A stretch of 64,000 bases of DNA from Hemicordylus capensis (GCF_027244095.1 NC_069671.1:8561982-8625981), one strand, 5' to 3'; shown: positions 1 through 13,529, numbered from the stretch's first letter. Program-made: numbers and translations. Notes: generated by a model from the sequence alone, not told the origin.

Positions 1-3000
1 ACCTTTGTACCTTGGATTCTTTGTACCATCAATCCGTCGATCCTTCATAACTTTGTACTTTCGATCCTTCGTACCTTTGTACCTTTGTAACTTTGCACAT
101 TTGTAACATTGTACCTTTGTACCTTTGTAACTTTGTACCGTCGATCCTTGGTACCTTGGTACCTTCTATCCTTTGTACATTCTATCCTTTGTAACTTTGA
201 ACATTTGTACCTTTGTCCCTTTGTCCCATTGTCCCTTTATCCCTTTGATCCTTTGTACCTTAGTACCTTGGATCCTTTGTACCTATGTCCCTTTGTTCCT
301 TTGTCCCTTCGATCTTTTGTACCTTTGTACCTTCGATCCTTTGTAATCTTGGATCCTTTGTACCTTTGTACCTTTGATCCTTCGTACCTTCATAACTTTG
401 TACCTTTCTACCTTTATACCTTCGTACCTTCAATCCTTTGTACCTTTGTAACTTTGTACCTTTGTAACTTCGATCCTTTGTACGTTTGTACCTTAGTACC
501 TGCGTTCCTTCGATCCTTCGTACCTGTGTATCTTCCATCCTTTGTACCTTCGATCCTGCATACCTTTGTTCCTTCAATCATTCGAACCTTTGTACCTTTG
601 TACCGTCGATGCTTTGTACCTTTGTACTTTCAGTCTTTAGTACCTTTGTAACTTTGTACCTTTCTACCTTCCATCCTTTGTACCTGTGTACCTTCCATCA
701 TACGTACCTGTGTACCTTCCATCCTTTGTACCTGTGTACCTGTGTACCTGTGTACCTGTGTACCTTTGTACCTTTGTACCTTCGTACCATCTATCCTTTG
801 TACATTTGTACCTTTGTAACTTTGTACCTTCGATCCTTTGTACATTTGTAACTTTGTACCTTCGTAACTTTGTACCTTTCTAACTTTGTACCTTTGTAAC
901 TTCGATCATCTGTACCTTTGTAACTTTGTACCTTCAATACTTCGATCCTTTGTACCTTTGCACCTTGGTACCTTCGACTCTTTGTACTTTTGTACCTGTG
1001 TACCTTTGTACTTTTGATCCTTCATACCGTTGTACCTTGGTACCTTTGTACATTTGTAACATTGTACCTTTTTACCTTTGTAAAATTGTACCTTCGTACC
1101 TTGGTACCTTCGATCCTTGGTACATTGGTACCTTCGATACATTGTACCATCGATCTGTCTATCCTTCGTACCTTTGTACCTTCGATCCTTCATACCTTTG
1201 TAACTTTGTATATTCGATCCTTCGTACCTTTGTAAATTTGTAACTTTGTACCTTGGTACCTTCGATCCTTGGTACCTTGGTACCTTCTATCCTTTGTACC
1301 TTCAATCCTTTGTAACTTTGTACCTTTCTAACTTTGTACCTTTGTACCTTCGATTCTTTATACCTTTGTATGTTTATACCTTTGTACCTTCGTACCTTTG
1401 TACCTTTGATCCTTCATACCCTCGTACTTTCGTACCTTTGTAACTTTGTACCGTTGTACCTTCGATCCTTTGTACCTTCGATCCTTCGTACCTTTGTACC
1501 TTCGATCCTTTGTACCTTCGATCCTTTGTACCTTCGTACATTTGTATATTTGTAACTTTGTAACTTTGTAACTTTGTATCTTTGTAACTTCGATCCTTCG
1601 TAACTTTGTAAGTTTGTATCTTTCTACCTTTATACCTTCTATCCTTTGTAGCTTCGATCCTTTGTACCTTTGTACCTTTGTACCTTCGATCCTTTGTACC
1701 TTTGTATATTTGTACCTTTGATCCTTTGTACCTTTGTACCTTCGATCCTTTGTACCTTCGAACCTTTGTACATCTTTACCTTGGTAACTTTGTAACTTTG
1801 TACTTTTGTACCTTTGTACCTTCGATCCTTTGTACCTTTGTACCTTCATACCTAGTACCTTCGTACATTTGTACCTTCGTACCTTCGATGCTTTGTACCT
1901 TGGTACCTTCGATCCTTTGTACTTTTGTACCTATGTACCTTCGATCCTTTGTACCTGTGTACCTTCGATCATTTGTACCTTTGTACCTTTGTACCTTTGT
2001 ACCTTTGTACCTTCGATCATTTGAACCTTTGTACCTTCGATCCTTTGTACCTTTGTACCTTTTACCTTTGTACCTACGATCATTCGTAACTTTGTAAATT
2101 TGTACCTTTCTACCTTTATACCTTCGTACCTTCGATCCTTTGTACCTTCGATCCTTTGTCCTTTTGTACCTTTGTACCTTTGTACCTTTGTACCTTCATA
2201 CATTCGAGCCTTTGTACCTTTGTAACTTCATACCTTCGTACATTTGTACCTTCGTAACTTCATTGCTTTGTACCTTGGTACCTTCGATCCTTTGTACTTT
2301 TGGACCTGTGTACCTTCGATCCTTTGTACCTGTGTACCTTCAATCATTTGAACCTTTGTACTTTCGATCCTTAGTACCTTTGTACCTTTTACCTTTGTAC
2401 CTTCAATCCTTCGATCCTTCATACCTTTGTACCTTGGTACCTTCAATTGTTTGTACTTTTGGACCTGTGTACCTTTTTACTTTTGATCCTTCGTACCGTT
2501 GTACCTTTGTAACTTTGTATATTTGTAACATTGTAACTTTGTAAAATTGTACCTTTGTACCTTGGTACCATGGTACGTTCCATCCTTGGTACCATGGTAC
2601 CTTCGATCCTTGGTACCTTCGATCCTTTGTACCATCGATCCGTCGATCCTTCGTACTTTTGTATCTTCGACCCTTCATACCTTTGTTCCTTTGTAACTTT
2701 GTACATTTGTAACATTGTACCTTTGTACCTTTATAACTTTGTACCTTCATACCGTCGATCCGTGGTACCTTGGTACCTTCGATCCTTTGAACCTTGGTAC
2801 CTTCAATCCTTTATACCTTCGATCCTTTGTAACTTTGTACCTTTGTACCTTTGTAACTTTGTACCTTAGTACCTTGGATCCTTTGTACCTATGTCCCTTT
2901 GTCCCTTCGATCCTTTGTATCTTTGTACCTTCCATCCCTTGTAAACTTTGATCCTTTGTAATCTTTGATCCTTTGTAATATTTGATCCTTTGTACCTTTG

Positions 3001-6000
3001 ATCCTTCGTACCTTCGTAACTTTGTACCTTTCTACCTTCGTACCTTCAATCGTTTGTACTTTTGTAACTGCATACCTTAGTAACTTCGAACCTTTGTACC
3101 TTTGATCCTTTGTACGTTTGTACCTTAGTACCTGCATACCTTCAATCCTTCGTACCTTTGTACCTTCGTACCTTTTTACTTTCGGTCCTTCATACCTTTG
3201 TAACTTTGTACCTTTCTACATTCCATACTTTGTACCTGTGTACCTGTGTACCTTTGTACCTTCAATCCTTTGTACCTTCGATCCTTTGTACCTTTGTAAC
3301 TTTATACCTTCGAACCTTTGTATCTTTGTACCTTCGTACATGTGTACCTTCCATCCTTTGTACCAGAGTACATTTGTACCTTTGTTCCTTTGTACCTTCG
3401 ATCCTTTGTACCTTTGTACCGTTGTACCTTCGATCCTTTGTACCTTCCTACCTTCGATCCTTCATAACTTTGTAAGTTTGTACCTTTGTATCTTTGATCC
3501 TTTCTACCACTGTAGAAAACCTGCAATCCTTTGTACCTTGGTACCTTGGTACCTTCGATCCTTTGTACCTTGGTACCTTCCATCCTTTGTACCTTCGATC
3601 TTTTGTACCTTGGTACCTTGAATCCTTTGTACCTTCGTAACTTTGGAACTTTGTACCTTTGTACATTTGTAACTTTGTACCTTGATCCCTTCGATCCTTT
3701 GTACCTTTGTACATTTTTACCTTTTTACCTTCGTAGCTTCGATCCTTTGTACTTTCATACCTTTGTACCTTCGATCCTTTGTACCTTTGTACCTTTGATC
3801 CTTCATACCTTCGTAACTTTGTAACTTTGTACATTTCTACCTTTATACCTTCGTACCTTCAATCCTTTGTACCTTTATCCCTTTGTCCCTTCGATCCTTT
3901 GTACCTTTGTCCCTTCGATCCTTTGTACCTTTGTCCCTTCGATCCTTTGTACCTTTGTACCTTCGATCCTTTGTACCTTTCTAACTTTGTACCTTTGTAC
4001 CTTCGATCCATTGTACCTTCTATCCTTTGTTCTTTTGTACCTTTCTAACTTTGTACCTTTGTACCTTCGATCCTTTGTACCTTGGTAACTTTGTACCTTT
4101 CTACCGTCAATCCTTTGTACCTTCAATCCTTTGTACCTTTGTACCTTTTAACCTTCGATCCTTTGTACCTTTGTACCTTTGTACCTTCGATCCTTTGTAC
4201 CTTTCTAACTTTGTACTTTTGATCCTTCGTACCTTTGTACCTTCGATTCTCTGTACCTTTGTATCTTTGTATATTTGTACCTTGGTACCTTCAATCCTTC
4301 GTACCTTTGTAACTTTGTACCTTAGATCCTTTGTACCTTTTTACCTTCCATCCTTTGGACCTTTGTACCTTTGATCCTTTGTACCTTCTATCCTTTGTAC
4401 CTTTGATCCTTTGTACCTTCGATCCTTTGATCATTCGTACCTTTTTACATTTTTACCTTCTTACCTTTTTACCTTTTTACCTTTTTACCTTCGTACCTTC
4501 ATAACTTTGTACCTTTCTACCTTTCTACCTTCGTACCTTCAATCCTTTGTACTTTTGTAACTGCGTACCTTTGTACCTTCGATCCTTTGTACCTTTGTAC
4601 CTTCGATCCTTTGTACCTCCGTAACTTTGTACATTTCTACTTTTATACCTTCGATCCTTTGTACCTTCGTAACATTTTAACTTTGTGCCTTTCTACCTTC
4701 GATCCTTTGTACCTTCGATCCTTCGTCCATTTGTCCATTTGTACCTTTGTACCTTCATACCTTCGTACACTTGTACCTTCGTACATTCGATCATTTGAAC
4801 CTTTGTACCTTCGATCCTTTGTACCTTTGTACCTTTTTCCTTGGTACCTTCGATACTTCGATCCTTCGTACCTCTGTACCTTGGTACCTTCGACTCTTTG
4901 TACTTTTGTACCTGTGTACCTTCGTACGTTCGAACCTTCATACTGTTGTACCATTGTACCTTTGTAACATTGTACATTTGTAAAATTGTAAATTTGTACC
5001 TTTGTAAAATTGTACCTTCATACCTTGGTACCATGGTACATTTGATCCTTGGTACAATGGTACCTTTGATCCATTGTACCTTGATACCTTCGATCCTTGG
5101 TACCTTCGATCCTTTGTACCATCAATGCGTCGATCCATCTATCCTTTGTACCTTCGATCTTTCATACCTTTGTACCTTTCCACTTTCGATCCTTTGAACC
5201 TTTGTACCTTTGTAACTTTTTACATTTGTAACATTGTAATTTGTAAATTTGTAAATTTGTACCTTCATACCTTGGTACCTTCGATCCTTTGTAAATTCGA
5301 TCCTTTGTACCTTTGTAACTTTGAACCTTTGTCCCTTTGTCCCTTTGTCCCTTAGAACCTTTGTACCTTTGTCCCTTTGTCCCTTCGATCCTTTGTACCT
5401 TTGTCCCTTTGTCCCTTCTATCCTTTGTTTCTTTGATCCTTTGTACCTTTGTACCCTTGATGCATAGTAACTTTGTAACTTTGTACCTTTCTACCTTTAT
5501 ACCTTCGTACCTTCAATCCTTTGTACATTTGCAACTTCGTACCTTTGTACATCTGTAACTTGGATCCTTTGTAACTTTGCACCTTTGTACCTTCGATCCT
5601 TTGTACTTTTGTACCTTTGTACCTTCGATCCTTTGCACCTTCCATCCTTTGTACCTTCAATCCTTTTTACATTTGTACCTTTCTATCTTCGATCCTTTGT
5701 ACCTTTCTACATTTGTACCTTTATACCTTTGTAACTTTGTACCTTCGATCCATTGTTCCTTTGATCCTTTGTACATTTGCACTTTTGTACCATCGACCCT
5801 TTGTACCTTTGTACCTTCAACCCTTTTGTACTTTGTACCTTCATACTCTTGTACCTTTGTAGATTTGTACCTTTGCAGATTTGTACCTTTGCAGCCTTTA
5901 TTGTACCTTCGTTCCTTTGTAGCTTCGATCCTTTGTACCTTTGATCCTTTTTACCTTCGATCTCTTGTATCTTCGATCCCTTGTACCTTCAATCATTTCT

Positions 6001-7478
6001 ACCTTTATACTTTCGATCCTTTTTACCTTTGTACCTTTGGACCTTCGATCCTTTGTACCTTCGATCCCATGTACCTTCGATCCTTTGTACCTTTGTACCT
6101 TCGATCCTTTGTAGCTTCGATCCTTTGTACCTTTGATCCTTTTTACCTTCGATCTCTTGTATCTTCGATCCCTTGTACCTTCAATCATTTCTACCTTTAT
6201 ACTTTCGATCCTTTGTACCTTTGTACCTTTGTACCTTCGATCCTTTGAACCTTTGTACTTTTGTACCATCGACCCTTTGTACCTTTGTACCTTCAACCCT
6301 TTTGTACTTTGTACCTTCATACTCTTGTACCTTTGTAGATTTGTACCTTTGCAGATTTGTACCTTTGCAGCCTTTATTGTACCTTCGTTCCTTTGTAGCT
6401 TCGATCCTTTGTACCTTTGATCCTTTTTACCTTCGATCTCTTGTATCTTCGATCCCTTGTACCTTTATACTTTCGATCCTTTTTACCTTTGTACCTTTGG
6501 ACCTTCGATCCTTTGTACCTTCGATCCCATGTACCTTCGATCCTTTGTACCTTTGTACCTTCGTTCCTTTGTAGCTTCTATCCTTTGTACCTTTGATCCT
6601 TTTTACCTTCGATCTCTTGTATCTTCGATCCCTTGTACCTTCAATCATTTCTACCTTTATACTTTCGATCCTTTGTACCTTTGTACCTTCGATCCTTTGT
6701 ACCTTCGATCCCTTGTACCTTCGATCCTTTGTACCTTCGATCCTTTGTACCTTTCATCTCTTGTATCTTCGATCCCTTGTACCTTCAATCATTTCTACCT
6801 TTATACTTTCGATCCTTTTTACCTTTGTACCTTTGGACCTTCGATCCTTTGTACCTTCGATCCCATGTACCTTCGATCCTTTGTACCTCTGTACCTTCGA
6901 TCCTTTGTACCTTTGCACCTTTATACGGTCGATCCTTTGTATCTTTGAACTTTTGATCCTTTGTACTTTGAACTTTTGATCCTTTGTACCTTTGTACTTT
7001 TGATCCTTTGTACCTTAGCACCTTCAATCCTTCGATCCCTTGTACCTTTGATCCCTTGTTCCTTTGATGCCTTGTACCTTTGTACGTTTGATCCTTTGTA
7101 CGTTTATAAGTTTGATCCTTTGTACCTTTACACGATTGATCCTTTATACCTTTGTTCCTTTGTTCCTTTGAACCTTTATACTTTGGTACCTTTGACCCTT
7201 TGTACCTTTGATCCTTTGTACCTTTGTACCTTTGTACCTTTGTACCATTGATCCTTTGCACCTTTGTACCTTTGATCCTTTGTACCTTTGTACCTTGGTA
7301 GCTTTGTACCTTGGTAGCTTTGTACCTTGGTAGCTTTGTACCTTTATAGTTTTGTACCTTTGTAGCTTTATAGCTTTGTCCCTTTGTACTTTTGATCCTT
7401 TTTGTCCCTTTGTCCCTTTTTACCTTTGACCCTTTGTCCCTTTGTACTTTCGATCCTTTGTCCCTTTGTACCTTCGAT
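1..7478 (+). repeat. Array domain 1: TACCTTTG orientation
   Basis: The plus strand reads pyrimidine-rich TACCTTTG-type octamers throughout. Common variants alternate TAC/ATC at the first three bases and TTTG/TTCG/TTGG at the last four, so GTAC, GATC and TCGA palindromic tetramers recur. Runs of TCCCTTTG appear near 200-310, 3,870-3,950, 5,330-5,430 and 7,370-7,470. Confidence 0.95.
5789..6740 (+). repeat. Higher-order repeat of about 476 bp inside domain 1
   Basis: A distinctive run beginning ACCATCGACCC at 5,789 and continuing through two GCAGATTTG-type variants recurs at 6,265, an offset of 476 bp. A shorter block with CTCTTGTATCTTCGATCCC recurs near 5,965, 6,155, 6,440, 6,620 and 6,760 at variable spacing. 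Segmental duplication therefore acts on blocks of tens of octamers, as expected for unequal exchange or slippage of large tracts. Confidence 0.8.
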
Positions 7479-7489
7479 TGAGGACCAAA
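7479..7489. other. Strand-switch junction of the giant array
   Basis: Pyrimidine-rich octamers end at CGAT (7,475-7,478). After a few non-canonical bases, purine-rich octamers (AGTACAAAGG) start at about 7,489. The 30 bases on either side are near inverse repeats, so this point is the centre of a very large imperfect palindrome with arms of at least 7.4 kb and 6.0 kb. Confidence 0.93.
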
Positions 7490-10400
7490 AGTACAAAGGT
7501 ACAAAGGATCGACGGTACAAAGGAACAAAGGTTTGAATGATTGAAGGTAAAAAGGTACGAAGGTATGAAAGTTCAAAGGTACAAAGGAACGCAGGTATGC
7601 AGGATCGAAGGTACGCAGGCACAAAGGATCGAAGGTACAAAGGATCGAAGTTACGCAGGTACGAAGGATTGAAGGTACGCAGCTATGAAGGTACAAAGGT
7701 ACACAGGTACGAATGTACAAAGGTACACAGGTACGAATGTACAAAGGTACACAGGTATGAAGGATCGAAGGTACAACGTTACAAAGGTACGAAGGATCAA
7801 AGGTATAAAGGATCGAAGGTACAAAGGTACAAAGTTACAAAGGTACGAAGGATCGAAGGTACAAAGGTACAAAGGTACAAAGTTTTAAAGGTACAAAGCT
7901 ACAAAGCTACGAAGGATCAAAAGATACAAAGGTACAAAGGTACAAAGGATTGAAGGTATAAAGGTACAAAGTTACAAAAGTACAAAGGTACGAAGGTATA
8001 AAGGTACGAAGATACAAATATACGAATGATCGAAGGTACAAAGGTACAAAGGTACAAAGGATGGAAGGTACAAAGGTACAAATGTAAAAAGGATCGAATT
8101 TACAAAGGATCGAAGGTGCAAAGGATTGAAGGTACAAAGGTACAAAGGTACAACGGCTCTAGGGTACAAAGGTTCAAAGTTACAAAGGTACTAAGGATTG
8201 AAGGTACGAAGGTATAAAGGTAGAAAGTTACAAAGTTACGAAGAATCAAAGGTACAAAGGATCAAAGACATAAAGGATCGAAGGGACAAAGGATCGAAGG
8301 GACAAAGGGTCGAAGGTACAAAGGTTCAAAGTTACAAAGGTACAAAGGTACAAATTGACAAAGGATCGAAGGTACAAAGGACCAAAGGTATAAAGGATCG
8401 AAGGTACAAAGGATCAAAGGTACCAAAGTATGAAGTTACAAATTTACAAAAGTACAATGTTACAAATGTACAAAGTTACAAAGGTACAAAGGTATGAAGG
8501 ATTGAATGTACAAAGGTACAAAGGTATGAAGGATCGACGGATCGATGGTACAAAGGATTGAAGGTACCAATGTACCAAGGATCGAAGGTACCAAGGTACC
8601 ATGGATCGAACTTACCATGGTACCAAGGTACGAAGGTACAATTTTACAAAGATACAAAGGTGCAATGTTACAAATGTACAAAAGTTACAAAGGTACAATG
8701 GTACGAAGGATCGAAAGTTCAAAGGTACACAGGTAAAAAAGTACAAAGTATCAAAGGTACAAAGGTTCAGATGATCGAAGGTACAAAGGTACAAATGATC
8801 GAAGGTACACAGGTAAAAGGATCTAAGGTACACAGGTACAAAAGTACAAAGGATCGAAGATACCAAGGTACAAAGCATCAAAGGTACGAAGGTACAAATG
8901 TACGAAGGTATGAAGGTACAAAGGTACAAAGTTGCAAGGTATGAAGGATCAAAGGTACAAAGGATCGATGGTACAAAGGTACAAAGGTACAAAGGATCAA
9001 AGGTACGAAGGAAAAAAGGTACAAAGAAACAAAGGATCGAAGGTACAAAGGATCGAAGGTACAAAGGTACAAAGGTACAAAGTATCGAAGGTACAAAGGT
9101 ACACAGGTACAAAGGTTCAACGGTACAAAGGTATAAAGTTACAAAGGTACAAAGGATCGAAGTTACAAAGTTACGAAGGTACAAAGGTACAAAGTTACAA
9201 AGGTACAAATGATCAACGGTACAAAGGATTGAAGGTACAAAGTATAAAAAAATACAAAGGTACAAAGGATCGTGGGGACAAAGGTCCAAAGGATCGAAGG
9301 TACAAATGATCGAATGTACAAAGGTACAAAGGATCAAAGGTCCAAAGGATCAAAGGTACAAAGGATCAAAGGTACAAAGGTAGATAGGTACAAAGATACA
9401 AAGGTACAAAGGGACAAAGTATCGAGGGTACAACGGATCAACGGTACAAAGATCCAAAGGATCAAAGGACAAAAGGATCGAAGGTCCAAAGGATTGAAGG
9501 TCCAAAGGATCGAAGGTCCAAAGGTCCAAAGGTCCAAAGGATCAAAGGTCCAAAGGTCCAAAGGATCGAAGGTCCAAAGGATCGAAGGTCCAAAGGTCCA
9601 AAGGATCGAAGGTCCAAAGGTCCAAAGGTCCAAAGGTATAAAGATAAAAATGGTACAAAGGATCGAAGGTACAAAGGATCGTAGGTACAAAGGTCCAAAG
9701 GATCGAAGGTCCAAAGGATCGAATGTTCAAAGGTACCAAGGTACAAAGGATCGAAGGTACAAAGCTCCAAACTATCGAAGGTACAAAGCTCCAAAGTATC
9801 AAAGGTAGAAAAGTACAAAGTATCAAAGGTACAAAGGTACAAAGGATCATAGGTACAAAGGTACAAAGGATCGAAGGTCCAAACAATCGAAGTTCCAAAG
9901 GATCGAAGTTCCAAAGGATCGAAGGTGCAAAGTTACAAAGGTACAAATGTACAAAAGTAGAAAGGTACAAAGGATTGAAGGTACAAATGTGCAAAGGCTC
10001 GAAGCTACAAAGGATCGAATGTACAAATATAAAAATTACAAAGGTACAAAGGTACAAAGGTACAAAGGATCGAAGGTACAAAGGATCGAAGGTACAAAGG
10101 ATCGAAGGTACAAAGGATCGAAGGTACAAAGGTGCAAATCCTCAAAAGTACAAAGTATCGAAGGTCCAAAGGTTCAAAGCCTTGAAACTACAAAGTATCG
10201 AAGGTCCAAAGGTACAAATGATCAAAGGTCCAAAGGTACAAAGGATCGAAGGTCCAAAGGTCCAAAGGATCGAAGGTCCAAAGGTCCTAATGATCGAAGG
10301 TCCAGACGATCGAAGGTCCAAAGTATCGAAGGTGCAAAGTTACAAAGTTAGAAAGGTACAAAGGTACAAAGGATTGAAGGTACAAAGGTGCAAAGTCTCA

Positions 10401-11216
10401 AAGGTACAAAGGCCTGAAGGTACAAAGGTACAAAGGTACAAAGGATAGCAGGTAAAAATAATCGAAGGTACAAATGTAGGAAGGTCCAAATGATCGAAGG
10501 TCCAAAGGATCGAAGGTGCAAAGGATCGAAGGTCCAAATGTCCAAAGGATCGAAGGTCCAAATGTCCTAAGGATAGAAGATCCAAAGGATCGAAGGTCCA
10601 AAGGATCGAAGGTGCAAAGTTACAAAGGTACAAATGTACAAAGGTAGAAAGGTACAAACGTACAAAGGATTGAAGGTACAAAGGTGCAATGCCTCGAAAA
10701 TACAAAGTATCAAAGGCCCAAAGGTCCAAAGTATCATAGGTCCAAAGGTCCAAATGATCGAAGGTCCAAAGTTTCAAAGGATCAAATGTCCAAAGGTCCA
10801 AAGTATCGAAGGTCCAAACGATCGAAGGTGCAAAGTTACAAATGTACAAATGTACAGAGGTAGAAATGTACAAAGGTACAAAGGATTGAAGCTACAAAGG
10901 ATTGAAGGTACAAAGTTGCAAAGGCTCGAATGTACAAAGGCTCGAAGGTCCAAAGGTCCAAAGGATGGAAGGTCCAAAGGAGGGAAGGTCCAAAGGAGGG
11001 AAGGTCCAAAGGTTCGAAGGTCCAAAGGATCGAAGGTCCAAAGTTACAAAGGTACAAATGTACAGAGGTAGAAATGTACAAAGGTACAAAGGATTGAAGG
11101 TACAAAGGATTGAAGGTACAAAGGTGCAAAGGCTCAAAGGTACAAAGGATCGAATGTACAAATGTACAAATTACAAAGGTATAAAGGTACAAAAGATCGA
11201 AGGTCCAAAGGATCAA

Positions 11217-11411
11217 AGGTCCAAAGGATCGAAGGTCCAAAGGTCCAAAGGATCGAAGGTCCAAAGGTCCAAAGGATCGAAGGTCCAAAGGTCCAAAGGA
11301 TCGAAGGTCCAAAGGTCCAAAGGATCGAAGGTCCAAAGGTCCAAAGGATCGAAGGTCCAAAGGTCCAAAGGATCGAAGGTCCAAAGGTCCAAAGGATCGA
11401 AGGTCCAAAGG
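11217..11411 (-). repeat. Homogeneous 24-bp subarray
   Basis: Eight near-identical copies of a 24-bp unit made of three octamers (one GGATCGAA and two GGTCCAAA words) run without visible variants, with GGATCGAA at 11,225 and every 24 bases to 11,393. The uniformity contrasts with the diverged flanking array and points to recent local amplification. Because 24 is a multiple of three, it also creates a perfectly periodic open frame, which is not evidence of coding. Confidence 0.88.
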
Positions 11412-12944
11412 TACAAAGGTACAAAGGTTGGAAGGTCCAAAGGATCGAAGGTCCAAAGTTACAACGGTACAAATGTGCAGAGGTAGAAAGGTACAAAGGT
11501 ACAAATGATTGAAGGTACAAAGGTGTAAAGGCTTCAGGGTACAAAGGATCGAAGGTAGAAATGTACAAATTACCAAGGTACAAAGGTACAAAAGATCGAA
11601 GGTCCAAAGGATAGAAGGTCCAAAGGATAGAAGGTCCAAAGGTCCAAAGGATAGAAGGTCCAAAGGTCCAAACAATCAAAGGTCCAAAGGTCCAAAGGAT
11701 CGAAGGTCCAAAGGTCCAAAGGATTGAAGGTCCAAAGGTACAAAGGTCCAAAGGTCCAAAGGATGGAAGGTCCAAAGGATCGAAGGTGCAAAGTTACAAA
11801 GGTACAAATGTACAAAGGTAGAAAGGTACAAAAGTACAAAGGATTGATGGTACAAATGTACAAATGTACAAATGTACAAAGATCCAAAGGTCCAAAGGTA
11901 CAAAGGATCAAAGGTACTAAGGGACAAAGGTACAAAGGATGGAGGGTACATCGGATCAACGGTACAAAGGTACAAAAGATCGAAGGTCCAAAGGATTGAA
12001 GGTCCAAAGGATCGAAGGTACAAAGGATAGATGGTGCAAAGTTACAAAGGTACAAATGTACAAAGGTAGAAAGGTACAAAGGTACAAAGGATTGAAGGTA
12101 GAAAGGTCCAAAGGTCCAAAGGATCGAAGGTCCAAAGGATCGAAGGTCCAAAGGATCGAAGGTCCAAAGGTCCAAAAGATAGAAGGTCCAAAGGATCGAA
12201 GATACAAAGGGACAAAGGGACAAAGGATGGAGGATACAACGGATCAACAGTACAAACTTACAAAGGTCCAAAAGATCGAAGGTCCAAAGGATTGAAGGTA
12301 TAAAGGTCCAAAGGATCGAAGGTCCAAAGGATTGAAGGTACAATGGTACAAAGGTACAAAAGATCAAAATATCGAAGGTACAAAGGTACAAAGGAACAAA
12401 GGTACAAAGGGACAAAGGTACAAAGGATCGAAGGTACAAAGGATCGAAGGTACAAAGGAGCGAAGGTACAAAGGTCCAAAGGATTGAAGGTCCAAAGGAT
12501 CGAAGGACCAAAGGATCGAAGGTCCAAAGGATCGAAGGTGCAAAGTTACAAAGGTAAAAATGTACAAAGGTTGAAAGGTACAAAGGTACAAAGGATCGAA
12601 GGTACAAAGGATCGAAGGTACAAAGGTTGAAATGTACAAAGGATCGAAGGTACAAAGGATCGAAGGTACAAAGGATCGAAGGTCCAAAGGATCTAAGGTC
12701 CAAAGTTACAAAGGTACAAATGTACAAAGGTTGAAAGGAGCGAAGGTACAAAGGATCGAAAGTACATAGGTGCAAAGGCTTGAAGGTAAAAAGTATCAAA
12801 GGTACAAAGGTACATAAGATCGAAGATACAAAGGTACAAAGGATCGAAGGTCCAAAGAATCGAATGTCCAAAGGATCGAATGTCCAAATGATCGAAGGTC
12901 CAAAGGTCCAAAGGATCGAAGGTCCAAAGGTTCGAAGGTACAAA

Positions 12945-13085
12945 GGTGCAAAGGTACAAAGGTGCAAAGGTACAAAGGCTCGAAGGTGCAAAGGCTCGAA
13001 GGTGCAAAGGCTCGAAGGTGCAAAGGCTCGAAGGTGCAAAGGCTCAAAGGTGCAAAGGTGCAAAGGTTCAAAGGTGCAAAGGTGC
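12945..13085 (-). repeat. GGTGCAAAGGCTCGAA subarray near the array edge
   Basis: A 16-bp pair of octamer variants, GGTGCAAA and GGCTCGAA, repeats about eight times. These variants are otherwise only scattered (for example near 10,920 and 11,125). It is a second local amplification, close to the transposon boundary. Confidence 0.8.
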
Positions 13086-13529
13086 AAAGCTACAAAGGAT
13101 CGAGGGTACAGAGGTACAAAGGATCGAAGGTACAAAGGATCGAAGGTACAAAGGATCAAAGTTACAATGGATCGAAGGTACAATGGATTGAAGGTACAAT
13201 GGATTGAAGGTACAATGGATTGAAGGTACAAAGGTAGAAAGGATCGAAGGTACAAAGGTAGAAAGGATCGAAGGTACAATGGTACAAAAGATCGAAGGTA
13301 CAAAGGATCGAAGGTCCAAAGGATCGACGGTCCAAAGGATCGACGGTCCAAAGGATTGACGGTACAATGGATCGACGGTACAATGGGACAAAGGTACAAG
13401 GGTACAAAGGTACAAGGGATCGACGGTACAAAGGTGCAAGGGTACAAGGGATTGAAGGTACAAAGGATCGAAGGTCCAAAGTTACAAAGAAAGGAAGGTA
13501 GGAAGGTACAATGGTTCAATGGTTCAATG

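Larger units (their letters stand above)
1..13529. repeat. Giant 8-bp tandem array (minisatellite/satellite) with strand switch
   Basis: The whole stretch is built from an octamer, TACCTTTG, and point variants of it (TACCTTCG, ATCCTTTG, TAACTTTG, TCCCTTTG, TACCTTGG). There is essentially no other sequence for 13.5 kb, which is about 1,690 octamer steps if all are 8 bp. The array starts before the window, so its true length is unknown. It abuts the end of a short hAT-type element at 13,530. A small related array sits inside a transposon copy at 39.37-40.25 kb, so this one is probably an expansion of the same internal repeat. No function is visible. Assembly length may be unreliable in such a repeat. 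Confidence 0.97.
7490..13529 (-). repeat. Array domain 2: reverse orientation (GGTACAAA, then GGTCCAAA)
   Basis: The same octamer runs in reverse complement. To about 9,270 the unit is mainly GGTACAAA with GGATCGAA. From about 9,274 to 12,930 GGTCCAAA becomes common, and the 16-bp pair GGATCGAAGGTCCAAA dominates many tracts. From 12,945 to 13,085 a GGTGCAAAGGCTCGAA pair takes over. The last bases (13,505-13,529) change to GGTACAATGGTTCAATG, matching the seed words of the small array at 39.4 kb. Confidence 0.95.

Noticed and set aside
1-13529. Telomeric or centromeric satellite
   Set aside because: The unit is not TTAGGG-like, and the array adjoins transposon arms that also carry a small array elsewhere. 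A centromere cannot be tested from sequence alone, but nothing supports it.
1-13529. CRISPR-like array
   Set aside because: There are no spacers of constant length between identical repeats; the whole array is repeat, and the genome is vertebrate.
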